A DNA stretch of 64,000 bases from Verrucomicrobiaceae bacterium (GTDB lineage Bacteria; Verrucomicrobiota; Verrucomicrobiia; Verrucomicrobiales; Akkermansiaceae). The position numbers were made by a program, and so were the translations under genes. Position 1 is the first letter of the stretch. The number at the start of each line of letters is the position of its first letter. The notes beneath the pieces were generated by a model. It had not been told where the DNA came from. It made no database searches and worked only from the letters and a program-made list of their open reading frames with translations. The stretch lies in the NCBI GenBank assembly GCA_027484055.1, contig JAIXQH010000066.1, positions 1-64,000 of the forward strand, read 5' to 3'. Positions 45,823 to 54,572 of this stretch are shown piece by piece.

Positions 45823-47163
45823 ATGTTGGATAAGCGAACCGGGGGACTAAGCTCGCGGCAAATGAATATCGCTATAAAACTCACTACAACCGCCGGATTC
45901 CGGTGTTCTTCGGAGCATTCTTTCTTTCATCATTTCAGATTTGCCCTGACTTACCTTTTCTCCCGCGCCTCCCATTTCCCCGCCATCGGGGCCGGCCGTC
46001 AGTTCTTTCCAGGGCTCTCATCCCAAAAGCAATGCATTGCCCACACGCTGCTCTTTGCCTGTCTTGCTAGTTTGCTCACGATCACGGGACTCGCAGCTGA
46101 GCCACTCAGCGCTGCCGAGCCAGATCGCGTCGCGATACTGCTGCGCGAAGCCACGCTCAAAGCACTCGCAGAACCTTTGCGGACTTACATCACGGACGTG
46201 GAGCAGCGTTTCCCAGCGAAGCTTCAGATCGTCGCAGGTAATTGGAAGACCGCAGAGGAGGTGAGAGCGGCCATCAAGGACTTGCACGAAAAGCAAAAAA
46301 TTTCCGGTGTGATCTTGGTCGGAGCCATGCCGATGCACCGCTTTTACATGCATGAGTTTGCCAATCCCAATCCTCTTTATTACGAGGACTTCGATCTCAA
46401 GTTTAGTGATCAAAATAAAGATGGAGTCGCGGACGGCTATCAGGGCAAACCGCAATTGAAAGTCTGGGTGGCTAACCTACGCAGCTCGGTGAAAGCCAAT
46501 GACGACGATATCGCCACTCTGAAACTATTTTTCGCCAAGACTCACACTTACTATCATGCCAAAGAAGCCATGGAACCACGAGCCCTCGCGCTGAGTGGCT
46601 CTGACTGGCCTGAAGGCGGCACTTGGTTCAAAGAACAGATCGGAGGCAAGCTCCTTGGCAAGCGAGCGATTACTGTGCTCGAGAACAAAGCCTGCACGCT
46701 CAAGTCCGCTGAGAAAGCACTCAAAGAACATAACTACACACTCACCTACATTCAGGTTCACTCGAACTGGAATGCCCAGAGCACGGAGGGTGGAGATTTA
46801 ACCGCAGAACAAGTCATCAAACTCAAGACAGGCTCACTTATCACGATCAACCACGGCTGCTCTACCGGAAATTGGATGCACAACGAAGCCGAGAGGACCA
46901 GCCCGAACATGGCCATGAGTTTCGTGTTTGGAAGAAATATTGGGCAAGTTGTTGTTGCACAGGTTCGCTCAGGAATGATCGATTACCAAGACGTTCTCTA
47001 TGATGGATTGTCCGGAAGGGAATGGTTTGGAAAAGCCTACTTCAACACCAAACAAAAAGCAGAGTCTCAAGCCTCTTCGGGCGATCACGTCCCCGGCGAT
47101 ATTGTTTCCGGTATTCTCATGATCGGCAATCCCTTCGTCCAAATCAGACCTTTCAAAAACTGA
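45823..47163 (+). CDS. Exported protein, possibly caspase-fold (C25-like) peptidase
   Basis: 446 residues in the longest frame; the signal-like stretch CIAHTLLFACLASLLTITGL lies at about 71-90, so the true start is probably a later, non-ATG codon. The mature part has alpha/beta character with GVILVGAMPMHRFYMHEF, an EF-hand-like DQNKDGVADGYQ, IQVHSNWN and INHGCSTGNW. A His in HSN and a Cys in HGC after beta strands are like clan CD (gingipain/caspase) catalytic pairs. This assignment is tentative. It may alternatively be an uncharacterised Verrucomicrobial secreted family. Confidence 0.5.
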   Translation: MLDKRTGGLSSRQMNIAIKLTTTAGFRCSSEHSFFHHFRFALTYLFSRASHFPAIGAGRQFFPGLSSQKQCIAHTLLFACLASLLTITGLAAEPLSAAEPDRVAILLREATLKALAEPLRTYITDVEQRFPAKLQIVAGNWKTAEEVRAAIKDLHEKQKISGVILVGAMPMHRFYMHEFANPNPLYYEDFDLKFSDQNKDGVADGYQGKPQLKVWVANLRSSVKANDDDIATLKLFFAKTHTYYHAKEAMEPRALALSGSDWPEGGTWFKEQIGGKLLGKRAITVLENKACTLKSAEKALKEHNYTLTYIQVHSNWNAQSTEGGDLTAEQVIKLKTGSLITINHGCSTGNWMHNEAERTSPNMAMSFVFGRNIGQVVVAQVRSGMIDYQDVLYDGLSGREWFGKAYFNTKQKAESQASSGDHVPGDIVSGILMIGNPFVQIRPFKN

Positions 47164-47571
47164 ACTCGACCGCACCGACTCCGCCGCGCCCAAGAATCCT
47201 AAGTAGAGTCTTTCTGAGAGACAGGTCTTTAATATGCCCAGCCGCTGAAAATAGCCGCCAAAAGATATCTTGGCAAAGCGGCCCGAAGAACTAGGCTCGC
47301 GATCCATGAATTTGACTGCCAAAATCAGCAGCGACGTGCGCCATTCGGAAGTCTCGCCACGGATTTTATGTCGGGTCACTTCTTTTGTCTACGCTTTCCC
47401 CGCCCTTCGGTCCTTTCAACGGACTTCACCCCTAAAGCAAATTTCTAGAAAGATCACCTCCCATGCCTTCGTAGCCACGGATGTCTGGCTGCCGATCAAT
47501 ATCGAGAACGACAAGCCCGTCCTCAAGTGGCAGGACGGAAGAAACCTTAACGTATTTTTATTTTACTGCCC
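47164..47571. other. Gap with repeat copy and a probable gene tail
   Basis: Bases 47251-47415 resemble 37341-37490. Further on, 47480-47545 reads DVWLPINIENDKPVLKWQDG, which resembles the C-terminal end of family 43 glycosidases (VWLPI...PVxxW). No upstream gene body remains, so this is probably debris of a deleted glycosidase. Confidence 0.35.
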
Positions 47572-48852
47572 ATGAACACGCGAACTATGACCCGCCGGGA
47601 TGCCGTGAAACTTTGTGCCCTCGGGGCCGGTGCGTTGTGGCCGGGGGTGAGCCGGGCAGCGGAGCCAGCGATGTTTCCGGTCCGGACCATTACGCGCGGT
47701 CCCAAGCATCATTGGTTTGGGTATTATGACAAACTGCAGTTTGACCCCACTCAGCGGTATGTGCTGGGGATGGAGGTCGGGTTTGAGCACCGCCCGCCCA
47801 CGGCTGACGACGAGATTCGCGTCGGCATGGTGGACTTGAAGGACGGGGACAAGTGGATCGACCTAGGGTCGAGCCGCGCTTGGGGCTGGCAGCAGGGCTG
47901 CATGCTCCAGTGGGTGCCGGGATCGACGGAGGAGGTCATCTGGAACGACCGGCAGGACGGGCAGTTCGTCTCTCACGTGTTGAATGTGAAGACCGGCAAG
48001 AAACGCACGCTGTCCAAGGCCGTGTATGCGTTAAGTCCAGACGGCACCTGGGCCATCGGCACCGAGTTTTCGCGCATCCAGAACCTGCGCCCCGGCTACG
48101 GCTACGCGGGTGTGGACGATCCCCACGAGAATGTGAAGGTGCCGAAGGACATCGGACTCTATCGGGTGGACCTCGCCACAGGACAAGCCTCGCAGTTGTT
48201 CTCGTTAGCAGACATCGCGGCAATCCCACTCGATGGGAAGTCGGTGTTGGATAATTTTCACTGGTTCAACCATCTCCTGGTGAACACGGACGGCACGCGC
48301 TTCACGTTCCTAAACCGATGGCGGGCGGCTCGCGGGGACCGTCAGGAAATGGCAGCGCGCGGCTTCGTGACGCGCATGTTCACCGCAAACGCTGACGGGT
48401 CGGACCTGCATTGCATCGATGCGTCGGGCGAGACGTCGCACTTCATCTGGCGCGATCCGACGCATATCACGGCCTACACGAAGCCCGCCGGTCAGCCGTT
48501 TGGGTTTTATGTGTTGGAGGACAAGACCGGGAAGATCGAGCGCATCGGCGAGGGACGCATGTTGGCGAACGGGCACCAGACTTATTTGTCGAAGGGAAAC
48601 GGCCAGGACTGGATCCTGTGCGACACCTATCCGGAGGGTCCGGAGCGACTGCAAACACCGTATTTGTACCACGTTCCCAGCAAGCGGCGCATTGACTTGG
48701 GTCGCTTCCCGTCGCCGAAGGAGTATGTGGGCGAGTGGCGGTGCGACACCCATCCGCGCTCCAGTCCCGACGGCAATCTTGTGTGCATCGACTCACCTCA
48801 TGGAGGCAACGGGCGACAGTTGCACCTGATCGACGTGAGCGGTGCGTCCTGA
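47572..48852 (+). CDS. Tat-exported beta-propeller protein (PD40/TolB-like)
   Basis: 426 residues starting MNTRTMTRRDAVKLCALGAG, a twin-arginine signal ending near SRAAE. The rest is a WD40/PD40-like propeller with blades such as FGYYDKLQFDPTQRYVLGME, EVIWNDRQDGQFVSHVLNVK, FVTRMFTANADGSDLHCIDA and HPRSSPDGNLVCIDSPHGGN. Related propellers act as oligogalacturonate lyases or as scaffolds. The HWF-type residues of the lyases cannot be confirmed, so only the fold is called. No operon partner. Confidence 0.7.
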   Translation: MNTRTMTRRDAVKLCALGAGALWPGVSRAAEPAMFPVRTITRGPKHHWFGYYDKLQFDPTQRYVLGMEVGFEHRPPTADDEIRVGMVDLKDGDKWIDLGSSRAWGWQQGCMLQWVPGSTEEVIWNDRQDGQFVSHVLNVKTGKKRTLSKAVYALSPDGTWAIGTEFSRIQNLRPGYGYAGVDDPHENVKVPKDIGLYRVDLATGQASQLFSLADIAAIPLDGKSVLDNFHWFNHLLVNTDGTRFTFLNRWRAARGDRQEMAARGFVTRMFTANADGSDLHCIDASGETSHFIWRDPTHITAYTKPAGQPFGFYVLEDKTGKIERIGEGRMLANGHQTYLSKGNGQDWILCDTYPEGPERLQTPYLYHVPSKRRIDLGRFPSPKEYVGEWRCDTHPRSSPDGNLVCIDSPHGGNGRQLHLIDVSGAS

Positions 48853-48910
48853 GATATCGTGGAGTTACTCGGCCTTCACCTTGAAATAAGGCGGGCTCAG
48901 TAAACGGGGG

Positions 48911-48970
48911 GGCGACTAACAAGCATTTGTGGCCAGCCCTTCTCTAACCATGACAGAGTTACAGGCCTTT
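48911..48970. repeat. Dispersed imperfect repeat, copy 2
   Basis: Carries CGACTAACAAGCA, GCCAGCCCT and GACAGAGTTACAGGCCTTT, in the same order as at 31066-31137. It lies between convergent genes, as does the other near a gene end. Confidence 0.55.
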
Positions 48971-49003
48971 AATCGTGAGGGCTTCCGTAATTTAGGCGGG
49001 TCC

Positions 49004-49801
49004 TCAGCGGATTTTGTCAGTCATTTCGAGATAGGCCTTCGCATAGCCGTCGGCGAGGCGGCGCAGTGTTGGTGTGTCGAAGTGGAGATTGTCTCCGATG
49101 GAAATCGGCTCGCTGATGGGGACGAATGCGACGTTTTTAAGACGTTTGGCAACGGCCTGCTGTGCCGCGTCAACGGCCTTTTGGTCCTCGGTCCAGGTTT
49201 TTCCAGGAAAGTTTCCCAGCTGGCCTATGATGAAGGGAAGGTCGGGAGCATCGAGTTCGCGGCGGAATCGCTGAATGAGATCTTCGAGATTTTTCCCGTA
49301 GGCAGCGGATAATCCGGGGCTACAGTCCGCTTCTCCCTGATGCCAGAGGATGGCCTTCAGGGTGCCGTCACGCATGGCTTTTTTCGCGGCGGCGATGGAG
49401 TCATCCCACGGGTGGTTTTTTGTTTGTTCCCAGTATTTCCCCGGTTCCCAGATTGCGATCGGAGATCCTCCGCAGGCCGTGGGAATGAGGCCGATGGAGA
49501 TCCCCGGCTTTTTCTCACGGATGATGGCAGCAAAGGATCGACCGATGCCGGTGCCGGCGGATGGTTTGTCCCAGTGGAGCGGATCGGTGGCAATTTTCCA
49601 TTCCCCGTTCTTGTCGAGGGCGATGACCTTGGGGGTCGTTTTTTTGGACGTCGCGTCGATTTTGCCGCGTCCCGCCATGTTGGATTGCCCGGCGAGGAGG
49701 AAGAGGTGGAGCTTATCCTTTGAGGGGAGTTTGACTTCCTCCGCTGAAACGGCGTTATGAAAAAGGGCGTAAATGAGAAATAGGCGCGAAAGGTATTTCA
49801 T
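49004..49801 (-). CDS. Exported sialate O-acetylesterase-type SGNH esterase
   Basis: Carbohydrate esterase (SASA/DUF303, CE6-like) that removes acetyl groups from glycans. Starting at MKYLSRLFLIYALFHNAVSA (49801) gives a clean signal; the frame opens at 49816. The nucleophile Ser lies in LFLLAGQSNMAGRG and the catalytic His in ILWHQGEADCSPGLSAAYGK. GQLG and DNLHFDTPTLRRLADGYAKA follow near the end, as in the family. Full length at about 265 residues. The acetylated glycan is unknown. Confidence 0.88.
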   Translation of the reverse strand: MKYLSRLFLIYALFHNAVSAEEVKLPSKDKLHLFLLAGQSNMAGRGKIDATSKKTTPKVIALDKNGEWKIATDPLHWDKPSAGTGIGRSFAAIIREKKPGISIGLIPTACGGSPIAIWEPGKYWEQTKNHPWDDSIAAAKKAMRDGTLKAILWHQGEADCSPGLSAAYGKNLEDLIQRFRRELDAPDLPFIIGQLGNFPGKTWTEDQKAVDAAQQAVAKRLKNVAFVPISEPISIGDNLHFDTPTLRRLADGYAKAYLEMTDKIR

Positions 49802-49816
49802 GGGGTTTGTTTTCAT

Positions 49817-50084
49817 GGGCAGCGAGATCGTGTGCAGTTGGGCAGCGGACGTCGATTGTCCTTTCGAAGTGATCCATCTAGTTTCTTCGAATGCCGCCCC
49901 TACGAACCATGGCTGGGCAACGGCCCGTCGGAAAACAGCGTGATTCCTCCTAGCCGTCGAGCTCGACGCTCTCAGGATGACAGAGAGACATGGTCTTCCA
50001 TCATGACGCGATGTGAATCGAGCCTGTTGGAAAATAACGATTGCCTGCGTATGAGACCGTTCCTGACACTACCCTTATTAACTC
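49817..50084. other. Gap between divergent acetylesterase and phosphatase genes
   Basis: 268 bases that must hold both promoters. No gene or clear operator seen. Confidence 0.3.
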
Positions 50085-50933
50085 ATGATCTCCAAAATCC
50101 TCGCGGCTTTTGCCCTCCTCACCAGCCTCTCGCACGCCGAGTCCGTACCTCTGCGGGTCCTCACCTACAACCTACGCTACATCACGCCCGGTGATATCGG
50201 CGAACGGTCGTGGACTGCGAGGCGGGATCTGCTCGGAGCCATGGTGGCGAAGGATCAACCGGACATCATTGGGGTGCAGGAAGCTTTTCGGCCGATGCTC
50301 GACGATCTGGAGGCACGCGCACCGGGCTATGCAGAAATCGGCTGCGGCCGCGAGGATGGATTGGCGAAGGGTGAATACTCCGCGATCCTGGTGAAGACGG
50401 ATCGTTTCACCGTGCAGAACTCCGGGACCTTCTGGCTTTCGGACACCCCGGAGGTCGTGGCCTCCAGCTCATGGGGAAACCGAGTGGTGAGAATCTGCAC
50501 ATGGGCGAAACTTTACGACCGCAAGAGCAAGCAATCCTTCCACTACTTCAACACGCACCTCGACCATGAGACACCGCTGGCACGCCAAAAGGGAACCGAG
50601 CTAATCCTCGCACGCATGGCCGCCACCGGTTCCCGCGGGCCTTTCGTCCTGACCGGTGATTTCAATGCCGGGCCTGAGGATCCGCTCCACGCCCTGATCA
50701 AGGGTGAGCCGCACAACCTCGTCGAAACCTGGGCGGTCCTCCACCCCAATGCGCAGCCTAGAGAGTCTGGCACGGCCCATGGCTTCAGCGGCAAAACCGA
50801 CAAGGGACACATCGATTACATTTACGCCTCCAAGTCCTTCGGCATCGTCGACTCCGAGATTCTCCACGATCATGAGGGAACGACCTACCCCTCTGATCAC
50901 TTTCCGGTGCGCGCGACGCTGACGCTTCCTTAG
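50085..50933 (+). CDS. Exported endonuclease/exonuclease/phosphatase family protein
   Basis: 282 residues with a signal peptide ending at SHAES. The EEP (DNase I-like) fold is clear: LRVLTYNLRYITPGD, DIIGVQEAF with the metal-binding Glu, YFNTHLDHE, VLTGDFNAGPEDPLH, then GHIDYIYAS and TYPSDHFPVRATL with the final catalytic Asp-His. Export suggests an extracellular phosphodiesterase or phosphatase rather than DNA repair. The substrate is unknown. Confidence 0.9.
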   Translation: MISKILAAFALLTSLSHAESVPLRVLTYNLRYITPGDIGERSWTARRDLLGAMVAKDQPDIIGVQEAFRPMLDDLEARAPGYAEIGCGREDGLAKGEYSAILVKTDRFTVQNSGTFWLSDTPEVVASSSWGNRVVRICTWAKLYDRKSKQSFHYFNTHLDHETPLARQKGTELILARMAATGSRGPFVLTGDFNAGPEDPLHALIKGEPHNLVETWAVLHPNAQPRESGTAHGFSGKTDKGHIDYIYASKSFGIVDSEILHDHEGTTYPSDHFPVRATLTLP

Positions 50934-51285
50934 GAAATCCCCCCGGCAATCTCGGTCTGGCCACCACGATCGGTGTGGAAACCTCATAATGACGCTAGAA
51001 TCCGCAGTTGGAAACTGCGGGTGGCGAGAGCACGTGGGTCAAGTGACGGCTGACGGGGGGGCTTGGGCGCCGCGTGATGGATCATTTGCTCGACGGGAGC
51101 AAACCAGGCTTCCACTGGGAGTCATCGAGTCCTGCGCAAAGCCGACCTACGTGCATGCCGGGGATTTTGGCCACCACCTCGTCATCTTGAGGACGGCGGC
51201 CACGGGCGAGGCGTTCGGACTGGTGCGAGGCAAGGGGCAAGCTCGGCGCTTAAGTCGTCCTGCTGAACCAAGAGTTTTGAAACGC
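50934..51285. other. Gap with a small hairpin
   Basis: 352 bases. CCGCAGTT-GGA-AACTGCGG (51002-51020) is a perfect 8-base stem with no T tract. A 104-codon frame here (50989-51303) has no recognisable features and overlaps thiE, so I do not call it. Confidence 0.35.
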
Positions 51286-51912
51286 TTAAATCGGGGGGAT
51301 TGATTCTAGCGCCTGGCGGGTGGCGGCATTTACGTCGCTGGCGGTGAGTAGGTCGGAGACGATGACGACGCGGCGTGCGCCAGCGGCGATGACAGTGGGA
51401 AGAGTTTCCCGGTTGATGCCGCCGATGCAGAAGGCGGGTAATGCTTTCCCGACTTCTTGCTCCATGGTGACGATGTCTTGGAGGCCGATGGCGGGGCGAC
51501 CGGGCTTGGTGGGGGTGGGGAAAATGGGACCGAAGCCGATATAGTCGAAGCCTTCTGCAAGGGCAGCTTGGGCTTGGGCGAGGGAGTGAGTGGAGCGTCC
51601 GACAAGCTTGCCCTCTCCCACGACCGCGCGGGCGGCGGCAAGTGGTCCGTCTTCCTGGCCGATGTGGACGCCGTCGGCATCTAGAGCTGCAGCGAGGACG
51701 GGGAAGTCGTTGATGATGAAAGGGATGCCTGCTGCGCGGCAGAGAGGGAGGAGTTTCTCGGCGACGCGCTGGATGACGGCTTGGTCTTTCCCCTTGGCAC
51801 GGAGTTGGAGGATGTCTGCGCCACCGGCGATGAGGGAGGCGGTGACTTTCTCGGCATCTTCCCCGGGGGTATAGCCGAGGTCTAGGATGGCGTAGAGGCG
51901 GGCGGAAGTCAT
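51286..51912 (-). CDS. thiE: Thiamine-phosphate synthase
   Basis: Couples the pyrimidine pyrophosphate and thiazole phosphate to thiamine phosphate. 208 residues, normal length. Family blocks: the early LQLRAKGKDQAVIQRVAEKL, then FIINDFPVLAAALDADGVHI, GRSTHSLAQAQAALAEGFDY, and IGFGPIFPTPTKPGRPAIGL, with IGGINRETLP near the end. It follows accC by 34 bases, and that gap is filled with an ATAGGTCC palindrome, so the ribosome site lies in or beside a hairpin. No TPP riboswitch is seen; it may be co-transcribed with accBC. Confidence 0.93.
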   Translation of the reverse strand: MTSARLYAILDLGYTPGEDAEKVTASLIAGGADILQLRAKGKDQAVIQRVAEKLLPLCRAAGIPFIINDFPVLAAALDADGVHIGQEDGPLAAARAVVGEGKLVGRSTHSLAQAQAALAEGFDYIGFGPIFPTPTKPGRPAIGLQDIVTMEQEVGKALPAFCIGGINRETLPTVIAAGARRVVIVSDLLTASDVNAATRQALESIPPI

Positions 51913-51942
51913 AGGTCTTATAGGTCCGCGTATAGGACCTAT
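51911..51942. repeat. ATAGGTCC palindrome in the thiE leader
   Basis: ATAGGTCC (51920-51927) pairs with GGACCTAT (51935-51942) across 7 bases, preceded by another ATAGGTC (51911). The core ATAGGACCTAT (51932-51942) recurs at 59155-59165 inside a coding region. A looser variant, GGTCCTTTAGGTCC, lies near 16732. Confidence 0.55.
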
Positions 51943-51946
51943 TTTT

Positions 51947-53299
51947 TCACTTCACTCGCTCTTCTAGGTATCTGGCGACCCAGCCGATGTCGTAGGTGCC
52001 GGCGGCGAAGTCGGGGTGGGCGATGATTTCCTGTTGGAAGGGGATGGTAGTCTTGATGCCGCGGATCATGAACTCACCGAGCGCGCGCTTCATGCGGGCG
52101 ATGGCGATTTCACGAGTGGCACCGGTGACGATGAGCTTGGCAATCATCGAGTCGTAATACGGCGGGACGGTGTAGCCAGAATAGACGTGGGTATCGACGC
52201 GGACGCCTTTTCCGCCGGGAGCGTACCAGAGCTCGATGGTGCCGGGGCTGGGGGTGAAATTGTTAAAGGGGTCCTCGGCATTGATGCGGCACTCGATGGA
52301 ATGGCCGCGCGGGGAGGCTTCGAGAACGTGATGGGAGAGAGATTCGCCGGCGGCGACGCGGATTTGCTCCTTGATGAGTTCACAGCCCATGACCTCCTCG
52401 GTGACCGGGTGCTCGACCTGGATCCGGGTGTTCATCTCCATGAAGTAGAAATTTTCCGCTGCTTCGTCGACGAGGTATTCGATGGTTCCGGCGTTCTGAT
52501 AGCCGATGTTTTTGATGAGATTCACGGAGGCCTCGCCCATGCGAGCACGGAGCTCGGGAGTGAGGAGGGGAGATGGGCATTCCTCGATGATTTTCTGGTT
52601 GCGGCGCTGCATCGAGCAGTCGCGTTCACCGAGGTGGATGAAATGGCCATGAGAGTCGCCGATGACTTGGAACTCGACGTGGTGGGGGTTGAGAACGAGT
52701 TTTTCGAGGTAACAGGAACCATTTCCGAAGCAGGCGATCGCTTCGTTGGAGGCGGCTTGGAAGAGGGAGATGAATTCTTCTTCTTTAAAGCACGGGCGCA
52801 TACCGCGACCACCGCCGCCGGCAGTGGCTTTGATCATGACGGGAAGGCCGATTCTCCGTGCCTCGATCAAGGCGGTCTCGGCGTCTGGCATGATGTCGGT
52901 GCCGGGGGTGATGGGGACACCATTGGCGATGGCGGTGGCGCGGGCGGTGGCCTTGTCACCCATCATGGAAATGACTTGATGGGAAGGACCGATGAAGGTG
53001 ATGCCGGAGGACTCGCAAATCTCGGCAAAGCGGGCATTTTCCGAGAGGAATCCGTAGCCGGGGTGGATGGCGTCGGCACCGGTGATCTCGGCAGCGGCGA
53101 TGATGCGGTCGATTTTCAGGTAGGACTCCTTGCTGGAGGCGGGGCCGATGCAGACGGATTCGTCGGCAAGCTGGACGTGCATGGAGTCCACGTCTGCCTC
53201 GGAGTAAACGGCGACGGATTCGACACCGAGTTCGCGGCAGGCGCGGATGATGCGGAGGGCAATTTCGCCGCGATTGGCGACTAGGACACGCTTGAACAT
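51947..53299 (-). CDS. accC: Acetyl-CoA carboxylase, biotin carboxylase subunit
   Basis: ATP-dependent carboxylation of biotin on AccB, the first half-reaction of fatty acid synthesis. 450 residues, typical. Motifs: start MFKRVLVANRGEIALRIIRA, HPGYGFLSENARFAEIC, the ATP-grasp loop KATAGGGGRGMR, then ERDCSMQRRNQKIIEECPSP, and MNTRIQVEHPVTEEVMG with catalytic Arg and Glu. It begins 21 bases after accB on the same strand, the normal operon. All key residues are present. Confidence 0.97.
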   Translation of the reverse strand: MFKRVLVANRGEIALRIIRACRELGVESVAVYSEADVDSMHVQLADESVCIGPASSKESYLKIDRIIAAAEITGADAIHPGYGFLSENARFAEICESSGITFIGPSHQVISMMGDKATARATAIANGVPITPGTDIMPDAETALIEARRIGLPVMIKATAGGGGRGMRPCFKEEEFISLFQAASNEAIACFGNGSCYLEKLVLNPHHVEFQVIGDSHGHFIHLGERDCSMQRRNQKIIEECPSPLLTPELRARMGEASVNLIKNIGYQNAGTIEYLVDEAAENFYFMEMNTRIQVEHPVTEEVMGCELIKEQIRVAAGESLSHHVLEASPRGHSIECRINAEDPFNNFTPSPGTIELWYAPGGKGVRVDTHVYSGYTVPPYYDSMIAKLIVTGATREIAIARMKRALGEFMIRGIKTTIPFQQEIIAHPDFAAGTYDIGWVARYLEERVK

Positions 53300-53320
53300 T
53301 TGAAGGAGTGGAAAGATCCG

Positions 53321-53785
53321 TTATTTGATGCGGAAGAGGACGTCGCCGTATTGGACGGGGGTGCAGTCTTCGGCGACGCAGGCGATGATGGTGCCGGAGC
53401 GTTCGGCTTTGATCTCGTTCATGACTTTCATGGCCTCGATGATGCAGAGTGTCTGGCCGACGGAGACGGAGGAGCCGACGTTGACGAAATTCGGCGCATC
53501 AGGAGCAGGCTTGACGTAGAAGGTGCCGACCATGGGTGAGGTGATTTCTGCGCCCTCGGCGACAGGGGTGGCGACGGCGGCAGCGGCGGCGGGACTAGCG
53601 ACCGCCGGAGCGGAAATGGCAGCGGGGGTTTGGGCGCTGGGGAAAGCGGAGAGGAGACCACGGAGGTCATCGAGATCGGCTCCCTTTTTCAGCTTGAGGT
53701 GGAAGTCCTTCTTGGTGAGATCGAAGTGGGTGAGACCGTGCTCATTCATGAGTTCGACGATTCGACGGATTTCCTGGAGTTCCAC
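53321..53785 (-). CDS. accB: Acetyl-CoA carboxylase, biotin carboxyl carrier protein
   Basis: 154 residues. N-terminal helical region (MELQEIRRIVELMNEHGLTH), an Ala/Pro-rich linker and the C-terminal biotinyl domain with IIEAMKVMNEI, whose Lys is biotinylated. The thumb-like segment ITSPMVGTFYVKPAPDAPNF is present. It heads the accB-accC(-thiE) operon, divergent from trmB. Confidence 0.96.
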   Translation of the reverse strand: MELQEIRRIVELMNEHGLTHFDLTKKDFHLKLKKGADLDDLRGLLSAFPSAQTPAAISAPAVASPAAAAAVATPVAEGAEITSPMVGTFYVKPAPDAPNFVNVGSSVSVGQTLCIIEAMKVMNEIKAERSGTIIACVAEDCTPVQYGDVLFRIK

Positions 53786-53942
53786 GTGATTAAAAGGTTT
53801 GGAGTTAAAAGGGTGAGAATACAGCCTTGGCGCATTCCCGATGCGGCTAGCTAGGAGTAGGGGGTAAAATGCGTCAAGCGGAATGGCGGTGAGAAATCGA
53901 TGAAGGGTTGCGGAGTGGGTTCGGAGGATTTTAAATCGCGCC

Positions 53943-54572
53943 GTGATAGCGACTCAGCCATTTAACATACTTCCCCGGGATGGGATGCCTGGGGAATTCG
54001 TGCCGGGAGATTATTTTCGGAAACTTGAGCGCGAAGAGATCTGCAAGGGGGCGCGCCCTCTGGAGGTGGACTTGGGTTGTGGTGATGGCTCATTTTTGAT
54101 GACAATGGCGCAACAGTATCCAGAACGTGATTTCCTAGGAGTGGAGCGTTTGCTAGGGCGGGTGAGAAAAGTGTGCAAGAAAATCACTCGGCGGCGGCTT
54201 GAAAATGCAGGGGTCCTCCGGCTCGATAGTAAGTATGTCGTCGAGTGGCTTCTACCGCCGGAGAGCGTCTCGCGGCTGCATTTACTCTGTCCAGACCCAT
54301 GGCCGAAGCTGAAGCATCATCGGCGGCGTTTGGTGCAGGTGGATTTCTTGGAAGCGGTCCGTAAAGTCCTCATTTGTGGGGGTGAATTTCTGTTCATGAC
54401 GGATCACGAGGAGTATTACCGTTGGTCGGTGGCTCAAGTGGCAGAGCATGGGAAATTTGAGATTCTCGAGTGGGAGGAGGCTTCCTTTTTTTATCCAAAG
54501 ACCGATTTCCAGGTCCAGTGGGAGGCCGAAGGCAAGCCGATGTGGCGTCTGCGGTGCCGTAAGACCGCCTAG
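53943..54572 (+). CDS. trmB: tRNA (guanine-N7-)-methyltransferase
   Basis: SAM-dependent enzyme forming m7G46 in tRNA. The start is GTG at 53943 after a GGAGG about ten bases further upstream. 209 residues with the SAM site LEVDLGCGDGSFLMTMAQQY, the acidic RDFLGVERLLGRV, the signature LLCPDPWPKLKHHRRRLVQ, and late FYPKTDFQVQWEAEG in place of the usual T-x-[FY]E. The 3' end overlaps that of comEC by four bases, tail to tail. Confidence 0.93.
   Translation: MIATQPFNILPRDGMPGEFVPGDYFRKLEREEICKGARPLEVDLGCGDGSFLMTMAQQYPERDFLGVERLLGRVRKVCKKITRRRLENAGVLRLDSKYVVEWLLPPESVSRLHLLCPDPWPKLKHHRRRLVQVDFLEAVRKVLICGGEFLFMTDHEEYYRWSVAQVAEHGKFEILEWEEASFFYPKTDFQVQWEAEGKPMWRLRCRKTA

Noticed and set aside
50989-51303. 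104-codon frame after the endo/exonuclease gene
   Set aside because: No recognisable motif, overlaps the thiE end, includes a hairpin; treated as non-coding.
51913-51946. TPP riboswitch before thiE
   Set aside because: The space is only 34 bases and filled by a palindrome; THI-box sequences are absent.
52016-53284. 422-codon plus-strand frame over accC
   Set aside because: accC on the other strand has all catalytic motifs; the shadow is Gly/Asp/Ala repeats without likeness to proteins.
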